Source: Ornithinibacillus bavariensis (GTDB taxonomy: Bacteria; Bacillota; Bacilli; Bacillales; Amphibacillaceae). Taken from it: a DNA stretch of 64,000 bases. Shown one piece after another: positions 1 through 9,093 of this stretch (the first letter of the stretch is position 1; every line of letters begins with the position of its first letter). The notes under the pieces were generated by a model. The model made no database searches. It saw only the letters and a program-made list of their open reading frames with translations, and had not been told where the DNA came from. The stretch lies in assembly GCF_050433565.1 (NCBI RefSeq), contig NZ_JBNPWZ010000001.1, positions 372,001-436,000 of the forward strand, written 5' to 3'. The position numbers and the translations under genes are program-made.

Positions 1-186
1 TAATCAGCATTAGACATATTCTCCTCATTACTATAACTATCCGAATGTGGATTCCTCTAAACCAGAATCTATCAATATTGGCTTGAGACTTCGAGAATTC
101 CATGATGTTAACCAATATGTTTTTTGGAGTGAGCCAGGACCTGAAAATAGTAGTATGATTTGCTCATAAAATTCTCCCTATTTAAA

Positions 187-212
187 TTTTGTCAGGAAGA
201 GGAGTGACAAAA
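187..212 (+). promoter_or_regulatory. Candidate MtlR operator upstream of mtlA
   Basis: A perfect inverted repeat, TTTTGTCA and TGACAAAA separated by 10 bases, lies about 100 bases before mtlA. MtlR operators in Bacillus are inverted repeats with TTGNCA/TGNCAA ends, so this fits, although the spacing is two bases longer than the B. subtilis consensus I recall. The mtlR gene is second in the operon, so autoregulation is implied. Confidence 0.6.
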
Positions 213-240
213 ACACATTTAGATTTGGTTGTTTGGTAAG

Positions 241-255
241 ATGAAAGCGCTGTAT
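241..255 (+). promoter_or_regulatory. Candidate CcpA catabolite-response element (cre)
   Basis: The stretch ATGAAAGCGCTGTAT matches the cre consensus WTGNAANCGNWNNCW with one mismatch. Its place between the MtlR-operator candidate and the mtlA start suits carbon catabolite repression of mannitol use. Assignment rests on the motif match and context only. Confidence 0.5.
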
Positions 256-308
256 CATTAAATATGTAAGGATTTATCTAATTATAATCAAAAATAGGGG
301 TGATTACG

Positions 309-1736
309 ATGACGGAACAAAAAGGCTTCCGTGCCAAGGTCCAGCGTTTTGGTAGCCATTTAAGCGGTATGATTATGCCAAATATTGGTGCTTTTATTGC
401 TTGGGGACTTATAACAGCATTATTTATTCCAGATGGATACTTTCCAAATGAAGACCTAGCAGCACTAGTAGATCCAATGATTAAGTACTTATTACCTTTA
501 CTAATAGGTTTTACTGGTGGACGTATGGTTTATGATTTCCGTGGTGGAGTAGTAGGTGCTATTGCGACCATGGGTGTTATTGTTGGTGCAGATGTACCAA
601 TGTTTTTAGGTGCGATGATGATGGGACCACTCGCTGGTTGGATCATGAAGAAAATCGACAGCGTGTTCCAGGATAAAATTCGTTCCGGATTTGAGATGCT
701 ATATAACAACTTTTCTGCCGGTATACTAGGAGCAATACTTGCTGGAATTGCGGTGAAGGCTATTGGACCAGTAGTTGCAGGGCTTAATAAGGTTCTAGCT
801 ACTGGGGTTGACTTTATTATTGAGGCAGGTTTATTACCACTTGCCAACATTATTATCGAGCCAGCAAAGGTATTATTCTTAAATAATGCAATTAACCACG
901 GTATTTTAAGTCCAATTGGTGTGGAGCAAGCAAATGAAAGTGGGAAATCTATTTTATTCCTCTTGGAAGCAAATCCTGGAGTTGGACTTGGAATTTTATT
1001 AGCATTTGTTGTTTTTGGCAAAGGTGCAGCTAAGAGTTCTGCATCAGGTGCTGCAGCAATACAGTTTTTAGGTGGGATTCATGAGATTTATTTCCCATAT
1101 ATTTTAATGAAACCAATGCTATTAGTGGCAGCCATTGCCGGTGGTATTAGTGGGGTCTTTACACTTACACTTTTTGATGCAGGGTTACGTGCTCCAGCCT
1201 CCCCAGGAAGTATCTTTGCAGTATTGGCGATGACAGCTCAGGATAGCTACATTGGTGTTGTTCTTGCAGTAGTTGTATCTGCAGCAGTTTCCTTTGCGGT
1301 TGCTTCTGTAATCTTAAAAACGGATAAATCGAAAACGAATGATTTATCGGATGCTACAAAGAAGATGGAAGATATGAAAGGAAAGAAAAGCTCTGTTGCA
1401 GATGTATTGAAGCAAAGTAACGAAGAGGCAGCAGAAGAGCTAGCAGCAGTTGTTCAAGAAGAGGTTAAAAAGATTATTTTTGCGTGTGATGCAGGTATGG
1501 GTTCTAGCGCCATGGGTGCTTCTCTACTGAAGAAGAAGTTTAAGGATGCTAATATTGATATTCTTGTAACAAATAGTGCAATCAATGAGCTACCTAGTGA
1601 TGCTGATATCGTCATCACACAAAAGGAATTAACAGAACGAGCAAAGGCAAAACTGCCAAATGCACAGCATATTTCTGTTGAGAACTTCTTGAATAGTCCA
1701 AAATATGAGGAGCTTATTCAACGATTTTCTAAATAA
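309..1736 (+). CDS. mtlA: PTS mannitol transporter subunit IICB
   Basis: Mannitol-specific enzyme IICB, which imports mannitol across the membrane and phosphorylates it to mannitol-1-phosphate. The N-terminal two thirds is a multi-span IIC domain with the typical opening SGMIMPNIGAFIAWG and the IIC motif GGIHEIYFPY; a charged linker at about residues 340-385 leads to a IIB domain with the phosphorylated cysteine (about C393) in FACDAGMGSS. The IIA domain is not fused and is encoded separately by mtlF downstream. ATG at 309 is preferred over GTG at 300 because AGGGGTG at 296-302 is correctly spaced for it. First gene of mtlA-mtlR-mtlF-mtlD. Length (475 aa) is normal for IICB. Confidence 0.95.
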   Translation: MTEQKGFRAKVQRFGSHLSGMIMPNIGAFIAWGLITALFIPDGYFPNEDLAALVDPMIKYLLPLLIGFTGGRMVYDFRGGVVGAIATMGVIVGADVPMFLGAMMMGPLAGWIMKKIDSVFQDKIRSGFEMLYNNFSAGILGAILAGIAVKAIGPVVAGLNKVLATGVDFIIEAGLLPLANIIIEPAKVLFLNNAINHGILSPIGVEQANESGKSILFLLEANPGVGLGILLAFVVFGKGAAKSSASGAAAIQFLGGIHEIYFPYILMKPMLLVAAIAGGISGVFTLTLFDAGLRAPASPGSIFAVLAMTAQDSYIGVVLAVVVSAAVSFAVASVILKTDKSKTNDLSDATKKMEDMKGKKSSVADVLKQSNEEAAEELAAVVQEEVKKIIFACDAGMGSSAMGASLLKKKFKDANIDILVTNSAINELPSDADIVITQKELTERAKAKLPNAQHISVENFLNSPKYEELIQRFSK

Positions 1737-1768
1737 ACATTCATGAAACAGGAAAGGGGGTAAGCAGT

Positions 1769-3871
1769 TTGTATCTGACGAGTAGAGAAAGAAAAATAAT
1801 AGAATTTTTGGCTCAAGAACAAGGAGTTGTTTCGGTAAAGGAAATTGCAACTGTTTTAGATGTTAGTGAGCGAACAATCCATCGTGACCTAAAAAATATT
1901 GTCGAGGTTTTATCGGATTATCAACTTGAAATCTCGAAGAAATCTGGAGCAGGTATTAAGCTTTCCGGGTCAATTGAAGCAAAGCATAAACTACTGAAAG
2001 CGATTGCTGGTTTACCGTTGATAGAATTCACGCCAGAAGAGCGAAGAGCTATCATTTTATCTACACTTCTCGAAGCAAAAGAACCGATCAAACTGTTTAC
2101 CCTTGCAAATGAATTGTTTGTTACCATTGCAACAATTAGTCATGACTTGGACCAAATAGAGTTAGAGCTTAAGGAATATAATCTAGAGCTAATTCGTAAA
2201 CGTGGGTATGGTGTAGAAATTATTGGTGAAGAGATTAAGAAACGTGCAGTTTTAAGTCAAATCATTACCAAATACGTTGAACCATTTACAATCGTTTCTT
2301 TAGGAAATAAAACCGAAGCTTCCAATAGAAATACGCCCTCGGAATATATTTCGGCTCGCTTACTTGAGTCCATTGACATGAAAAACATTCTAGTCATTCA
2401 GTCTGTAGTGGAAAAGGCAATCAAGAAGCTTCCACATGAGCTTGCAGACAATTCCTATATTGGCCTGGTCGTGCATCTAGCACTAGCAATAGAAAGACTA
2501 CAAAAGGGTGAACAAATTACGTTCGGATCCGATTATTTACAGCAAATTGTACAAACGAAAGAGTATGCGATTGCAAAACGGATTATCCAAGACTTAAAGC
2601 TGACATTATCAATGAATATTCCAGAAGATGAAATTGGCTATATCACGATGCACTTGATGGGTGCAAAGCTGCAGCTTAATCAAGATTTTTTTATTGAAGA
2701 TTCCAGTATGGATATTGCAATAAAAGCAGCAGAATTAATTCAATATATCGAAGTACAGTTGGAGCTGAGCTTAAGTGAGAATACGTCCCTGTTAAAGGAC
2801 TTAGTTGCCCATTTAAAGCCAGCTATTTATCGATTAAAGCAAGGTATGCCAATAAAAAACCCCTTATTAGATGTAATAAAAAGGGATTATCAGGAATTGT
2901 TTTGGTTAATAGAGCAAGGGGTGAAGGATACCTTTTCTGAATTGGTTTTTCCAAAGGCAGAAATAGGATACCTTGTCCTGCATTTTGCTGCAGCCTTATT
3001 AGATAAGAGCGATACACCAATTCGTTCACTAGTCATTTGTTCGAGTGGAATAGGTACTGCAAAGATGTTGGCAACGAAGCTATTACAAAAGGTACCTGAG
3101 ATAAAGCAGGTGGATCATAAATCCTTATTTGACATAGATGAGCTGAACCTAGAGGAATACGACCTTATCATTTCTACTATTCCATTAATGGATATTGGTC
3201 GTGATTATATAGTTGCCTCGCCAATGCTTACGGAAAGAGAAATTCAGCAAATCCAGAAAACAATTCGATCAAGGAAAATTCAATCCAGTAAACCAAAGGA
3301 CTACCCTTTAACTAAAACAAGTAATGGGGCTGGACAATATAATTTTATTCACCAACTAAAAGCTACACAGATATATTCGAATATGATTATAGCGCTATTA
3401 GAAGACTTTCAGGTTCAGAGAATTGAAGAAAACCTCCATATGGAGGGAGTATTACTGAATATTTGCAAGCAGCTGGAAGGGTTACATATTGTACAGCATG
3501 CTTCTAGTGTCCATCGTCAATTACTAAAACGTGAAGAAATTGGTGGTTTAGGTATCCCGGGAACAACCTTGGCACTGTATCATGCAAGATCGAAGGAAGT
3601 GCTAAGGCCATGCTTTCATGTTTATCCTTTAAAACAATCAAAACGTATTAAAGGAATGGATGGGGAGCAAGTAGTAGTGAATACCGTTCTATTAATGCTT
3701 GCACCAGAGAATACAAGTAATGAAGTTTTAGAGATATTGAGTTTTATAAGTAATTTAATTATTCAAAGGGACGAGAATTCACGTCTATTTGAATCAGGAA
3801 ATGAAGAGAAAATCAGAGAATTTCTAATTGAACAGTTTCAGAAATTTTTCAAGGAAAAAAATCTATTGTAG
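1769..3871 (+). CDS. mtlR: Mannitol operon transcriptional activator MtlR
   Basis: PTS-regulated activator of about 700 residues. Visible domains in order: N-terminal DeoR/Mga-like winged HTH (ERTIHRDLKNI near residues 28-45) and a second HTH-like segment, two PTS regulation domains (about 190-410), an EIIB-Gat-like domain with cysteine in VICSSGIGTAKML, and a C-terminal EIIA-Mtl-like domain. Family knowledge: phosphorylation of the PRDs and the EIIA/EIIB-like domains by the PTS tunes activity to mannitol supply. The start is TTG at 1769 with GAAAGGGGG upstream. It lies 32 bases after mtlA and 14 before mtlF, so it is co-transcribed with its targets. Confidence 0.93.
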   Translation: MYLTSRERKIIEFLAQEQGVVSVKEIATVLDVSERTIHRDLKNIVEVLSDYQLEISKKSGAGIKLSGSIEAKHKLLKAIAGLPLIEFTPEERRAIILSTLLEAKEPIKLFTLANELFVTIATISHDLDQIELELKEYNLELIRKRGYGVEIIGEEIKKRAVLSQIITKYVEPFTIVSLGNKTEASNRNTPSEYISARLLESIDMKNILVIQSVVEKAIKKLPHELADNSYIGLVVHLALAIERLQKGEQITFGSDYLQQIVQTKEYAIAKRIIQDLKLTLSMNIPEDEIGYITMHLMGAKLQLNQDFFIEDSSMDIAIKAAELIQYIEVQLELSLSENTSLLKDLVAHLKPAIYRLKQGMPIKNPLLDVIKRDYQELFWLIEQGVKDTFSELVFPKAEIGYLVLHFAAALLDKSDTPIRSLVICSSGIGTAKMLATKLLQKVPEIKQVDHKSLFDIDELNLEEYDLIISTIPLMDIGRDYIVASPMLTEREIQQIQKTIRSRKIQSSKPKDYPLTKTSNGAGQYNFIHQLKATQIYSNMIIALLEDFQVQRIEENLHMEGVLLNICKQLEGLHIVQHASSVHRQLLKREEIGGLGIPGTTLALYHARSKEVLRPCFHVYPLKQSKRIKGMDGEQVVVNTVLLMLAPENTSNEVLEILSFISNLIIQRDENSRLFESGNEEKIREFLIEQFQKFFKEKNLL

Positions 3872-3885
3872 GGAGTGCATCATGA

Positions 3886-4323
3886 TTGGTTAAAGAAGTG
3901 CTGTCAAAGGAAAATATTCATTTAAATATGGAATTTAACAATAAAGAGGAAGCGATTCGCTATACTGGAGAGATTCTTTATAAAAATGGCCATGTACAAA
4001 AAAACTACATTGAAAAAATGCTAGAACGGGAGAAACTATCCTCGACCTATTTAGGTAATCATGTAGCTATTCCTCATGGGACAGAAGATGCAAAATTGGA
4101 GATTGTGGAAACAGGGATTTCGGTTGTAACTGTTCCGAACGGTGTTGATTTTGGAAACGGCAATATCGTCAAAATTTTGGTAGGTATTGCTGGCAAGGGT
4201 GATGAACATTTAGAGGTGTTATCGAAAATAGCAATTGTTCTTTCGGAGGAATCCAATATTGAGAAAATCCTGACAGTACAAACCAAAAATGACATCTTAC
4301 GATTATTCCAAGAGGTGAATTAA
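3886..4323 (+). CDS. mtlF: PTS mannitol transporter subunit IIA
   Basis: Stand-alone EIIA-Mtl that carries phosphate from HPr to the IIB domain of MtlA. The phosphoryl-accepting histidine is H64 in VAIPHGT, and the length (145 aa) is usual. The start is TTG at 3886; an ATG four bases earlier is closed by TAA after three codons and cannot be used. GGGAG at 3871-3875 is the ribosome site, which is a little far. The stop codon is directly followed by the mtlD start, which suggests translational coupling. Confidence 0.94.
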   Translation: MVKEVLSKENIHLNMEFNNKEEAIRYTGEILYKNGHVQKNYIEKMLEREKLSSTYLGNHVAIPHGTEDAKLEIVETGISVVTVPNGVDFGNGNIVKILVGIAGKGDEHLEVLSKIAIVLSEESNIEKILTVQTKNDILRLFQEVN

Positions 4324-5487
4324 ATGCTTGCAGTACATTTTGGAGCTGGAAATATTGGTAGGGGATTTATTGGTGCATTGCTTTATCAATCCAGCTTTCA
4401 TACGCTATTTGTAGATGTGAATGGGAAGGTAATTGATGAGATTAATCGTAAACAAAAGTATGATGTTGTGTTAGCCGATGAAAAAAAAGAAGTACTTACA
4501 GTTCGAAATATTTCAGGTATTAATAGTATGATAGATTCTGAGAAGGTCGTTCAAGCAATTGTGAATGCAGATTTAATTACTACTGCAGTTGGCCCTAACG
4601 TACTAGAATTAATTTCGGAACTTGTGGCAAAAGGACTTCAGGAAAGGTTGCACAAAAATCCAAAACCAATTAACGTCATTGCTTGTGAAAATATGGTCGG
4701 TGGTAGCGATATTTTGAAGGAGCATGTTTATAAGCATATTGCAGAAAAAGACCATGGAGAATTGAATAGTTTAGTAGGTTTTCCGAATGCAGCAGTGGAT
4801 CGTATTGTTCCAAATCAAATGAATCATGATCGATTAGAGGTCTTAGTTGAGCCATACTTTGAATGGGTAGTTGAAAAAACTGCTTTTAAAGGCAAGATAC
4901 CAGAAATTACTGGAATTACTTATGTGGATGATTTAAAACCATATATTGAGCGGAAGCTTTTTACAGTGAATACTGGACATGCAGTTCCTGCATATATTGG
5001 TCACTTGATGGGATATCACACCATTTATGAGGCTATGCAGGATAGGTCGGTATTAGAAATATTGGAAGGTGCGTTAGGCGAATCAGGTGAGGCAATCATT
5101 CAAACATATGGGTTTAATAGGGCTGTCCATCAGGAGTACGTTTCAAAAATCATTAACCGTTTTAAAAATCCACATATATCAGATGATGTTGCAAGGGTTA
5201 GCCGGGGCCCTATTCGTAAGCTTGGTCCTAATGATCGGTTAATTCAACCTGCCAAAATGTACTGGGAAATAACCGGTAAAAGTCCAATAATGCTTGCAAA
5301 GGTAATAGCCGCAGCACTGATGTATTCACATGAAATGGATAGAGAGGCAGTTGAACTTCAACAACTGATAGAAAAGCAAGGGTATAGGCATGCGTTAGAA
5401 AGAATTTCAGGTCTAAAATCAGACCATGCCTTGGTACCAATTATTATGAAAGAAATGGAAAATATAAATGCCTATATACGGGGCTAG
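4324..5487 (+). CDS. mtlD: Mannitol-1-phosphate 5-dehydrogenase
   Basis: Oxidises mannitol-1-phosphate to fructose-6-phosphate with NAD+, feeding PTS-imported mannitol into glycolysis. The N-terminal Rossmann motif FGAGNIGRGFIG (residues 5-16) and the VNTGHAVPAYIGH segment near residue 220 are characteristic of the polyol-specific long-chain dehydrogenase family. 387 aa is normal. It is the last gene of the mtl operon and abuts mtlF. I found no convincing intrinsic terminator after it. Confidence 0.95.
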   Translation: MLAVHFGAGNIGRGFIGALLYQSSFHTLFVDVNGKVIDEINRKQKYDVVLADEKKEVLTVRNISGINSMIDSEKVVQAIVNADLITTAVGPNVLELISELVAKGLQERLHKNPKPINVIACENMVGGSDILKEHVYKHIAEKDHGELNSLVGFPNAAVDRIVPNQMNHDRLEVLVEPYFEWVVEKTAFKGKIPEITGITYVDDLKPYIERKLFTVNTGHAVPAYIGHLMGYHTIYEAMQDRSVLEILEGALGESGEAIIQTYGFNRAVHQEYVSKIINRFKNPHISDDVARVSRGPIRKLGPNDRLIQPAKMYWEITGKSPIMLAKVIAAALMYSHEMDREAVELQQLIEKQGYRHALERISGLKSDHALVPIIMKEMENINAYIRG

Positions 5488-5606
5488 GAGTATAGAATAT
5501 TAATTATTAGTTCGGTACAAAGAACGCACCAGAAATATACTACGCCCTTATTACCAGAGGCAACATCTGCTCCAAAACTATTAGACTTTGTACTACCCAT
5601 GTGGTT

Positions 5607-5644
5607 GGTGAGCCTCCTTGTTCCTCCCTCCAAAGGGGTCTCAC
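5607..5644. repeat. Imperfect hairpin resembling a Bacillaceae intergenic repeat
   Basis: The segment opens with GGTGAG and closes with CTCACC; inner bases also pair (CTCCTT with AAGGGG, imperfectly), giving a long imperfect stem. On the minus strand it reads GGTGAGACCCC, then GAGGAACAAGGAGGCTCACC. I recall similar GC-richer repeats between genes in several Bacillaceae; here it looks eroded. No gene is evident in 5488-5787. A minus-strand 38-codon frame starts in the flank at about 5600 but looks like chance reading of the repeat. Confidence 0.4.
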
Positions 5645-5787
5645 CGATGCCCTTTCTTCCGCTAAATCTTCTTATTTATCCTCCGAAAAAACAGTGGATT
5701 ATTGGTCATCTGAGTTAATTGTTTTTGTTTTGTCATAGCCTCATCTATATGTTTTATTTTGAAATATAATTGTAATCAAATATGTCA

Positions 5788-5815
5788 TTGCTTTTTGGGT
5801 AGAATGTTGTATGAT
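5788..5815 (+). promoter_or_regulatory. Sigma-A-like promoter for the 5868 gene
   Basis: TTGCTT and TATGAT are separated by 16 bases and lie about 50 bases before the ribosome site of the next gene. The match to the vegetative consensus is good, and no other candidate is nearby. Confidence 0.5.
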
Positions 5816-5867
5816 TAGTTAGAGATTTTGAACTTCTAACGATAATGAAGACATAGGGTGAACACTT

Positions 5868-6308
5868 GTGGGACGAATGAATACACGCGAGTTTAATATT
5901 GAAGGATTTAATGACGAGATTTTTGAAGTAGTTCACCAATTAGGTGAACTTCGAGATTTAGAATTAGAGAACTATATTAGTGATTTAATCAGAAGATCCG
6001 ATGCTGTTCGATTTGCTAGAGAAATTCTTCGATACCTAGAGATGATAAATGAGATTAGTACAAAGCTATCGGATAAAGATAAGGTAAGAAATTGTACATC
6101 GATTAAAAGTTTAAGTGAAGGTTTGAAATCAAGGAACCTTACGCCAATGGAGAGGCGCTATATTTACGAGGAGATATCAGATCTTATTCGTGATATGGAA
6201 TCGATACGAAGCTACTGGAAGCAGAAAACAATCACTGGGCTAAAGTATATGGGGGCAGGAAGTGCAGTGATTGCTGCTGGGCTCTTTTTACGAAAGAAAA
6301 AGAAATAA
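5868..6308 (+). CDS. Unrecognised protein with C-terminal hydrophobic tail
   Basis: I do not recognise this family. The 146-residue product is mostly charged helix (heptad-like Leu/Ile spacing, about residues 15-120), followed by one hydrophobic stretch GAGSAVIAAGLFL at about 130-142 and a terminal KKKK. That layout suggests a tail-anchored membrane protein facing the cytoplasm. GTG at 5868 has AGGGTG seven bases upstream; ATG at 5877 is an alternative. It is monocistronic, with its own promoter and terminator. A comparable hydrophobic, lysine-ended tail occurs on the proline dehydrogenase at 32055-33032. Confidence 0.75.
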   Translation: MGRMNTREFNIEGFNDEIFEVVHQLGELRDLELENYISDLIRRSDAVRFAREILRYLEMINEISTKLSDKDKVRNCTSIKSLSEGLKSRNLTPMERRYIYEEISDLIRDMESIRSYWKQKTITGLKYMGAGSAVIAAGLFLRKKKK

Positions 6309-6310
6309 AA

Positions 6311-6343
6311 GCCATCTTCTAGATATGGAAGGTGGTGTTTTTT
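6311..6343 (+). terminator. Intrinsic terminator
   Basis: GCCATCTTC pairs with GAAGGTGGT around an 8-base loop and is followed by a T-run. It begins two bases after the stop of the 5868 gene. Confidence 0.8.
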
Positions 6344-6597
6344 ATGTGAATAATAGGATACTAGAGTACATGTAGGCGTATCGAAGAAAATTGTTAGTGT
6401 AAGCTATCCCTTGATAGAGGCTCGTTCTTGAAACCAATCAGCAGTGCTAGGTAGTTCCATTTAAACATGAACATATTGATAGATTTCTTGAAACTGTAGA
6501 TGTTGATTTAAATAAACAGCTATTTCAGATACTATTTCTATTGCACTATACTACCATTGTATGGTACTTTTTTACTATAGACTAAATATTTTCTACT
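6344..6597. other. Intergenic stretch, possible decayed coding remnant
   Basis: No intact gene. A plus-strand frame over roughly 6450-6585 reads protein-like (it includes KHEHIDRFLETVD) but has no start or ribosome site, and an in-frame stop precedes it. It may be a remnant or chance. Promoter elements for the downstream riboswitch transcript must lie here, but none is clear enough to call. Confidence 0.3.
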
Positions 6598-6690
6598 ACT
6601 GATAAAGGCAAACTATTTGAAAAAATAGGACGCAAAGCCTAGGGTCTAAAGCCATTTTTGGTTATGATCGCCTGGTTACCAAAGAAGTAA
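6598..6690 (+). promoter_or_regulatory. Cyclic di-GMP-I (GEMM-I) riboswitch, copy 1
   Basis: The conserved GEMM-I order is present: AAAGGCAAAC, a hairpin of CTATTT and AAATAG around a GAAA-like loop, GGACGCAAAGCC, GGGTCTAAAG, TATGATCGCC and a closing GGTTACC. This family binds cyclic di-GMP. An intrinsic terminator at 6707-6738 follows directly, so control is probably by transcription termination. The regulated unit is the chemosensory operon from 6761 to 11914. Whether the ligand turns expression on or off cannot be read with confidence. Confidence 0.93.
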
Positions 6691-6706
6691 AACTGTATAG
6701 ATACAG

Positions 6707-6738
6707 GGCTATTCTTTATCAGAATGGCCTTTTCTATT
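6707..6738 (+). terminator. Riboswitch expression-platform terminator
   Basis: GGCTATTCT pairs with AGAATGGCC (one G-U) around TTATC, then T-rich sequence. It sits between the aptamer and the ribosome site of the CheX-like gene, as an expression platform should. Confidence 0.82.
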
Positions 6739-6760
6739 TTACGAACAGGGGGGACACAGA

Positions 6761-7213
6761 ATGCAGGAAGAGAGAAGTAAAGCAATTACAAGCCTTCTTA
6801 ATGGAGCAATTACAGCAGTTAAAAATACAATACCCATTCAGCATGAAATTAGCAAACCACAAATGTCTGAGAGTTTTCTAAAGCTTCACTTTGGAGTATT
6901 AATTGGGATTACCGGAGATTTGAAGGGAAAGCTGATCTTATCTGGGGAGTCAGCTGTTTTTAGTACGATTGGTGAATCGATGTTTGGTATGCCAGTTCAG
7001 GATGACATGCTTGCCTCATTTAGTGGTGAGTTAGGCAATATATTAGCTGGTGGAATATCGACAACCATTATACAAAGTGGCATAAAAACGGACATTACTT
7101 CACCTACTATTATAGAGGGAAGTACTACAATATCTGGTTATGAAAAAGCAATTCACTTACCAGTTATCTTTAACTCGACAGGTATTTTAAATATTTTCTT
7201 ATTAGTAGATTAG
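6761..7213 (+). CDS. CheX/CheC-family chemotaxis phosphatase
   Basis: The 150-residue protein is a single CheX-like domain. It carries the CheC/CheX/FliY phosphatase signature [DS]xxxExxN: S86, E90 and N93 in SFSGELGN, with a proline about 22 residues later. Family knowledge: these proteins dephosphorylate CheY-P, which resets the signal. An AGGGGGG ribosome site precedes the ATG. It is the first gene after the c-di-GMP riboswitch and is followed by an MCP, CheA, CheW and CheY, so the CheY at 11555 is its likely substrate. Name cheX would be reasonable but I did not verify orthology. Confidence 0.85.
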   Translation: MQEERSKAITSLLNGAITAVKNTIPIQHEISKPQMSESFLKLHFGVLIGITGDLKGKLILSGESAVFSTIGESMFGMPVQDDMLASFSGELGNILAGGISTTIIQSGIKTDITSPTIIEGSTTISGYEKAIHLPVIFNSTGILNIFLLVD

Positions 7214-7286
7214 TCGTAAGAAACGCAAGGTATATTCAAATACATAGGAAATGAAGAATAAACTTACATAAAAGGGGTTTACTAGC

Positions 7287-9029
7287 ATGAAAATCAAGTT
7301 GAGCAGAAAAAGACATGGTGTACAAGGAAAACACCATTTTCGAAATATTTCAATTGGATGGAAATATGGACTAGTATTATCCGTAGTATTAGTATTGTTC
7401 GGCATATCCTCAATAATAGGGGCAGTACTTGTTTCTAATATTGGAAATAATGTTAACGCACTTGATCAAAGTGATAACCGTGCACTAAATATGACTGAAT
7501 TAGGGTCATTAACCCGTGCGAAAAGTATCCGGATTGTAAATTTCTGGGCAACAGCAGATCCCAATCTTATTAGGGAATATGAAGAGTACAGCGAGGAGTT
7601 TAATGTCTTAGTAGAGAAACTCCGCCAAGAAATCAATGATAAAGGAAACTTGGAGCTACTTGAGCAAATTATCGAAAATGACAAATTACTGAATGAATTA
7701 TTTACAGAAAATATTGTTCCTAGAGTACAGGAAGGTAATTCTACTTCTGCTGAATATCATGTTATTCAAGCCAACAAGATTCGAAGCGAAATGGTAATCA
7801 TGCTTGATAACCTTAAGGAAATCACAATAAAAGATCGTAATGAAGTAGTTATAGAGACCCAAAAGAGTCAGCATCTAACCTTTATAGTACAGCTAGTTTC
7901 ATTAATTGTATCAACTATCATTGGGATTCTACTAGTTCTGATTATTAGTAGAGCAGTCTCTCGAAACTTAAATAAGGTAGTAAAAGTTAGTGATCAGATT
8001 GCTTCGGGTGATCTTGCTGTGGAGCAAATAGATTATCAAGGGAAAGACGAGATTGGTAGATTATCCCGTTCTATTAATGATATGAGTACAAATCTACGCG
8101 AGATGATTAAGAATGTTACACATGTTTCTGAATTTGTTACAAGCCAGAGTGAGGAGCTAACACAATCCGCGAATGAAGTAAAAGTTGGTTCTGAACAAGT
8201 TGCGTCTACTATGCAGGAATTAGCAGCTGGAACAGAAACGCAGGCTAATAGTGCAAGTGATTTAGCAAATGGTATGTCACAGTTCTCTGTCAAAGTGAAA
8301 GAAGCAAGTGAAAACGGTGGAGTTGTAAGAGAAAGCTCACAAAAAGTATTGACCATGACAGAGGATGGAACGAAGCTGATGGAAGATACAACTAGACAGA
8401 TGTTAAAAATTGATCAAGATGTGAGAGATACCGTTAAAAAAATGAAAGCGTTAGATGATAAGACGAAGAAAATTACTGAACTGGTAACGGTTATTCGTGA
8501 TGTTGCCGATCAAACGAACTTGCTTGCCTTAAACGCAGCTATTGAAGCAGCACGAGCTGGAGAGCATGGAAAGGGTTTTGCTGTAGTAGCAGATGAGGTT
8601 CGTAAACTGGCAGAACAAGTTTCCGTATCTGTTACAGATATTACAGAAATTGTGAATGGTATTGAAGAGGAATCTAAGGCCGTATCTGAATCCTTAACCG
8701 TTAGCTACGAAGAGGTAGAACATGGAACTGTACAAATTGCTGCAACTGGGGAAACACTAATGAACATTAAGAAGGCTGTAAATGAAATGACTGATAACAT
8801 CTCCACTATTACTAATAATCTGACGGAAATCGTAGCAGGTAGTGAAAAAATGCAACGTTCTATCGAGGAAATTGCAGCAATATCTGAGGAATCAGCAGCA
8901 GGTGTTGAAGAGACCTCCGCATCAACAGAACAAACAAGCAGTATCATGGAGGAAGTAGCAGGAAGCTCGGAGGAACTAGCCAAACTTTCAGAGGAACTAT
9001 CAGGTTTAGTGCATAAATTTAAGTTGTAA
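7287..9029 (+). CDS. Methyl-accepting chemotaxis protein
   Basis: Transmembrane chemoreceptor of 580 residues: TM1 about 29-51, an extracellular helical domain of about 140 residues resembling the four-helix-bundle class, TM2 about 194-216, a HAMP domain, then the cytoplasmic coiled-coil signalling domain. The conserved hairpin tip is obvious (DQTNLLALNAAIEAARAGE, then GKGFAVVADEVRKLAEQ). No CheR-docking pentapeptide is seen at the C-terminus, which ends in HKFKL. AAGGGG precedes the ATG. It lies in the same riboswitch-led operon as CheA, CheW and CheY and is probably the dedicated receptor. Ligand unknown. Confidence 0.95.
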   Translation: MKIKLSRKRHGVQGKHHFRNISIGWKYGLVLSVVLVLFGISSIIGAVLVSNIGNNVNALDQSDNRALNMTELGSLTRAKSIRIVNFWATADPNLIREYEEYSEEFNVLVEKLRQEINDKGNLELLEQIIENDKLLNELFTENIVPRVQEGNSTSAEYHVIQANKIRSEMVIMLDNLKEITIKDRNEVVIETQKSQHLTFIVQLVSLIVSTIIGILLVLIISRAVSRNLNKVVKVSDQIASGDLAVEQIDYQGKDEIGRLSRSINDMSTNLREMIKNVTHVSEFVTSQSEELTQSANEVKVGSEQVASTMQELAAGTETQANSASDLANGMSQFSVKVKEASENGGVVRESSQKVLTMTEDGTKLMEDTTRQMLKIDQDVRDTVKKMKALDDKTKKITELVTVIRDVADQTNLLALNAAIEAARAGEHGKGFAVVADEVRKLAEQVSVSVTDITEIVNGIEEESKAVSESLTVSYEEVEHGTVQIAATGETLMNIKKAVNEMTDNISTITNNLTEIVAGSEKMQRSIEEIAAISEESAAGVEETSASTEQTSSIMEEVAGSSEELAKLSEELSGLVHKFKL

Positions 9030-9093
9030 TGATTGATAGATTTAGACATCAGCGCTTAGCTTAAAATATTAAATAGAAGGAAGAGGGACCGTC

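Noticed and set aside
1..17. Start of a minus-strand gene at the left edge (ATG at 17 after GAGGAG, reading MSNAD)
   Set aside because: Only five codons are in the window, and the ribosome site is just three bases from the ATG. Too little to call.
5486..5600. Minus-strand 38-codon frame within the repeat flank (MGSTKSNSF at the start)
   Set aside because: Ribosome-site spacing is poor and the frame lies in the repeat-like element; probably chance.
6450..6585. Protein-like plus-strand frame before riboswitch 1
   Set aside because: No start, no ribosome site, upstream in-frame stop, and no family recognised.
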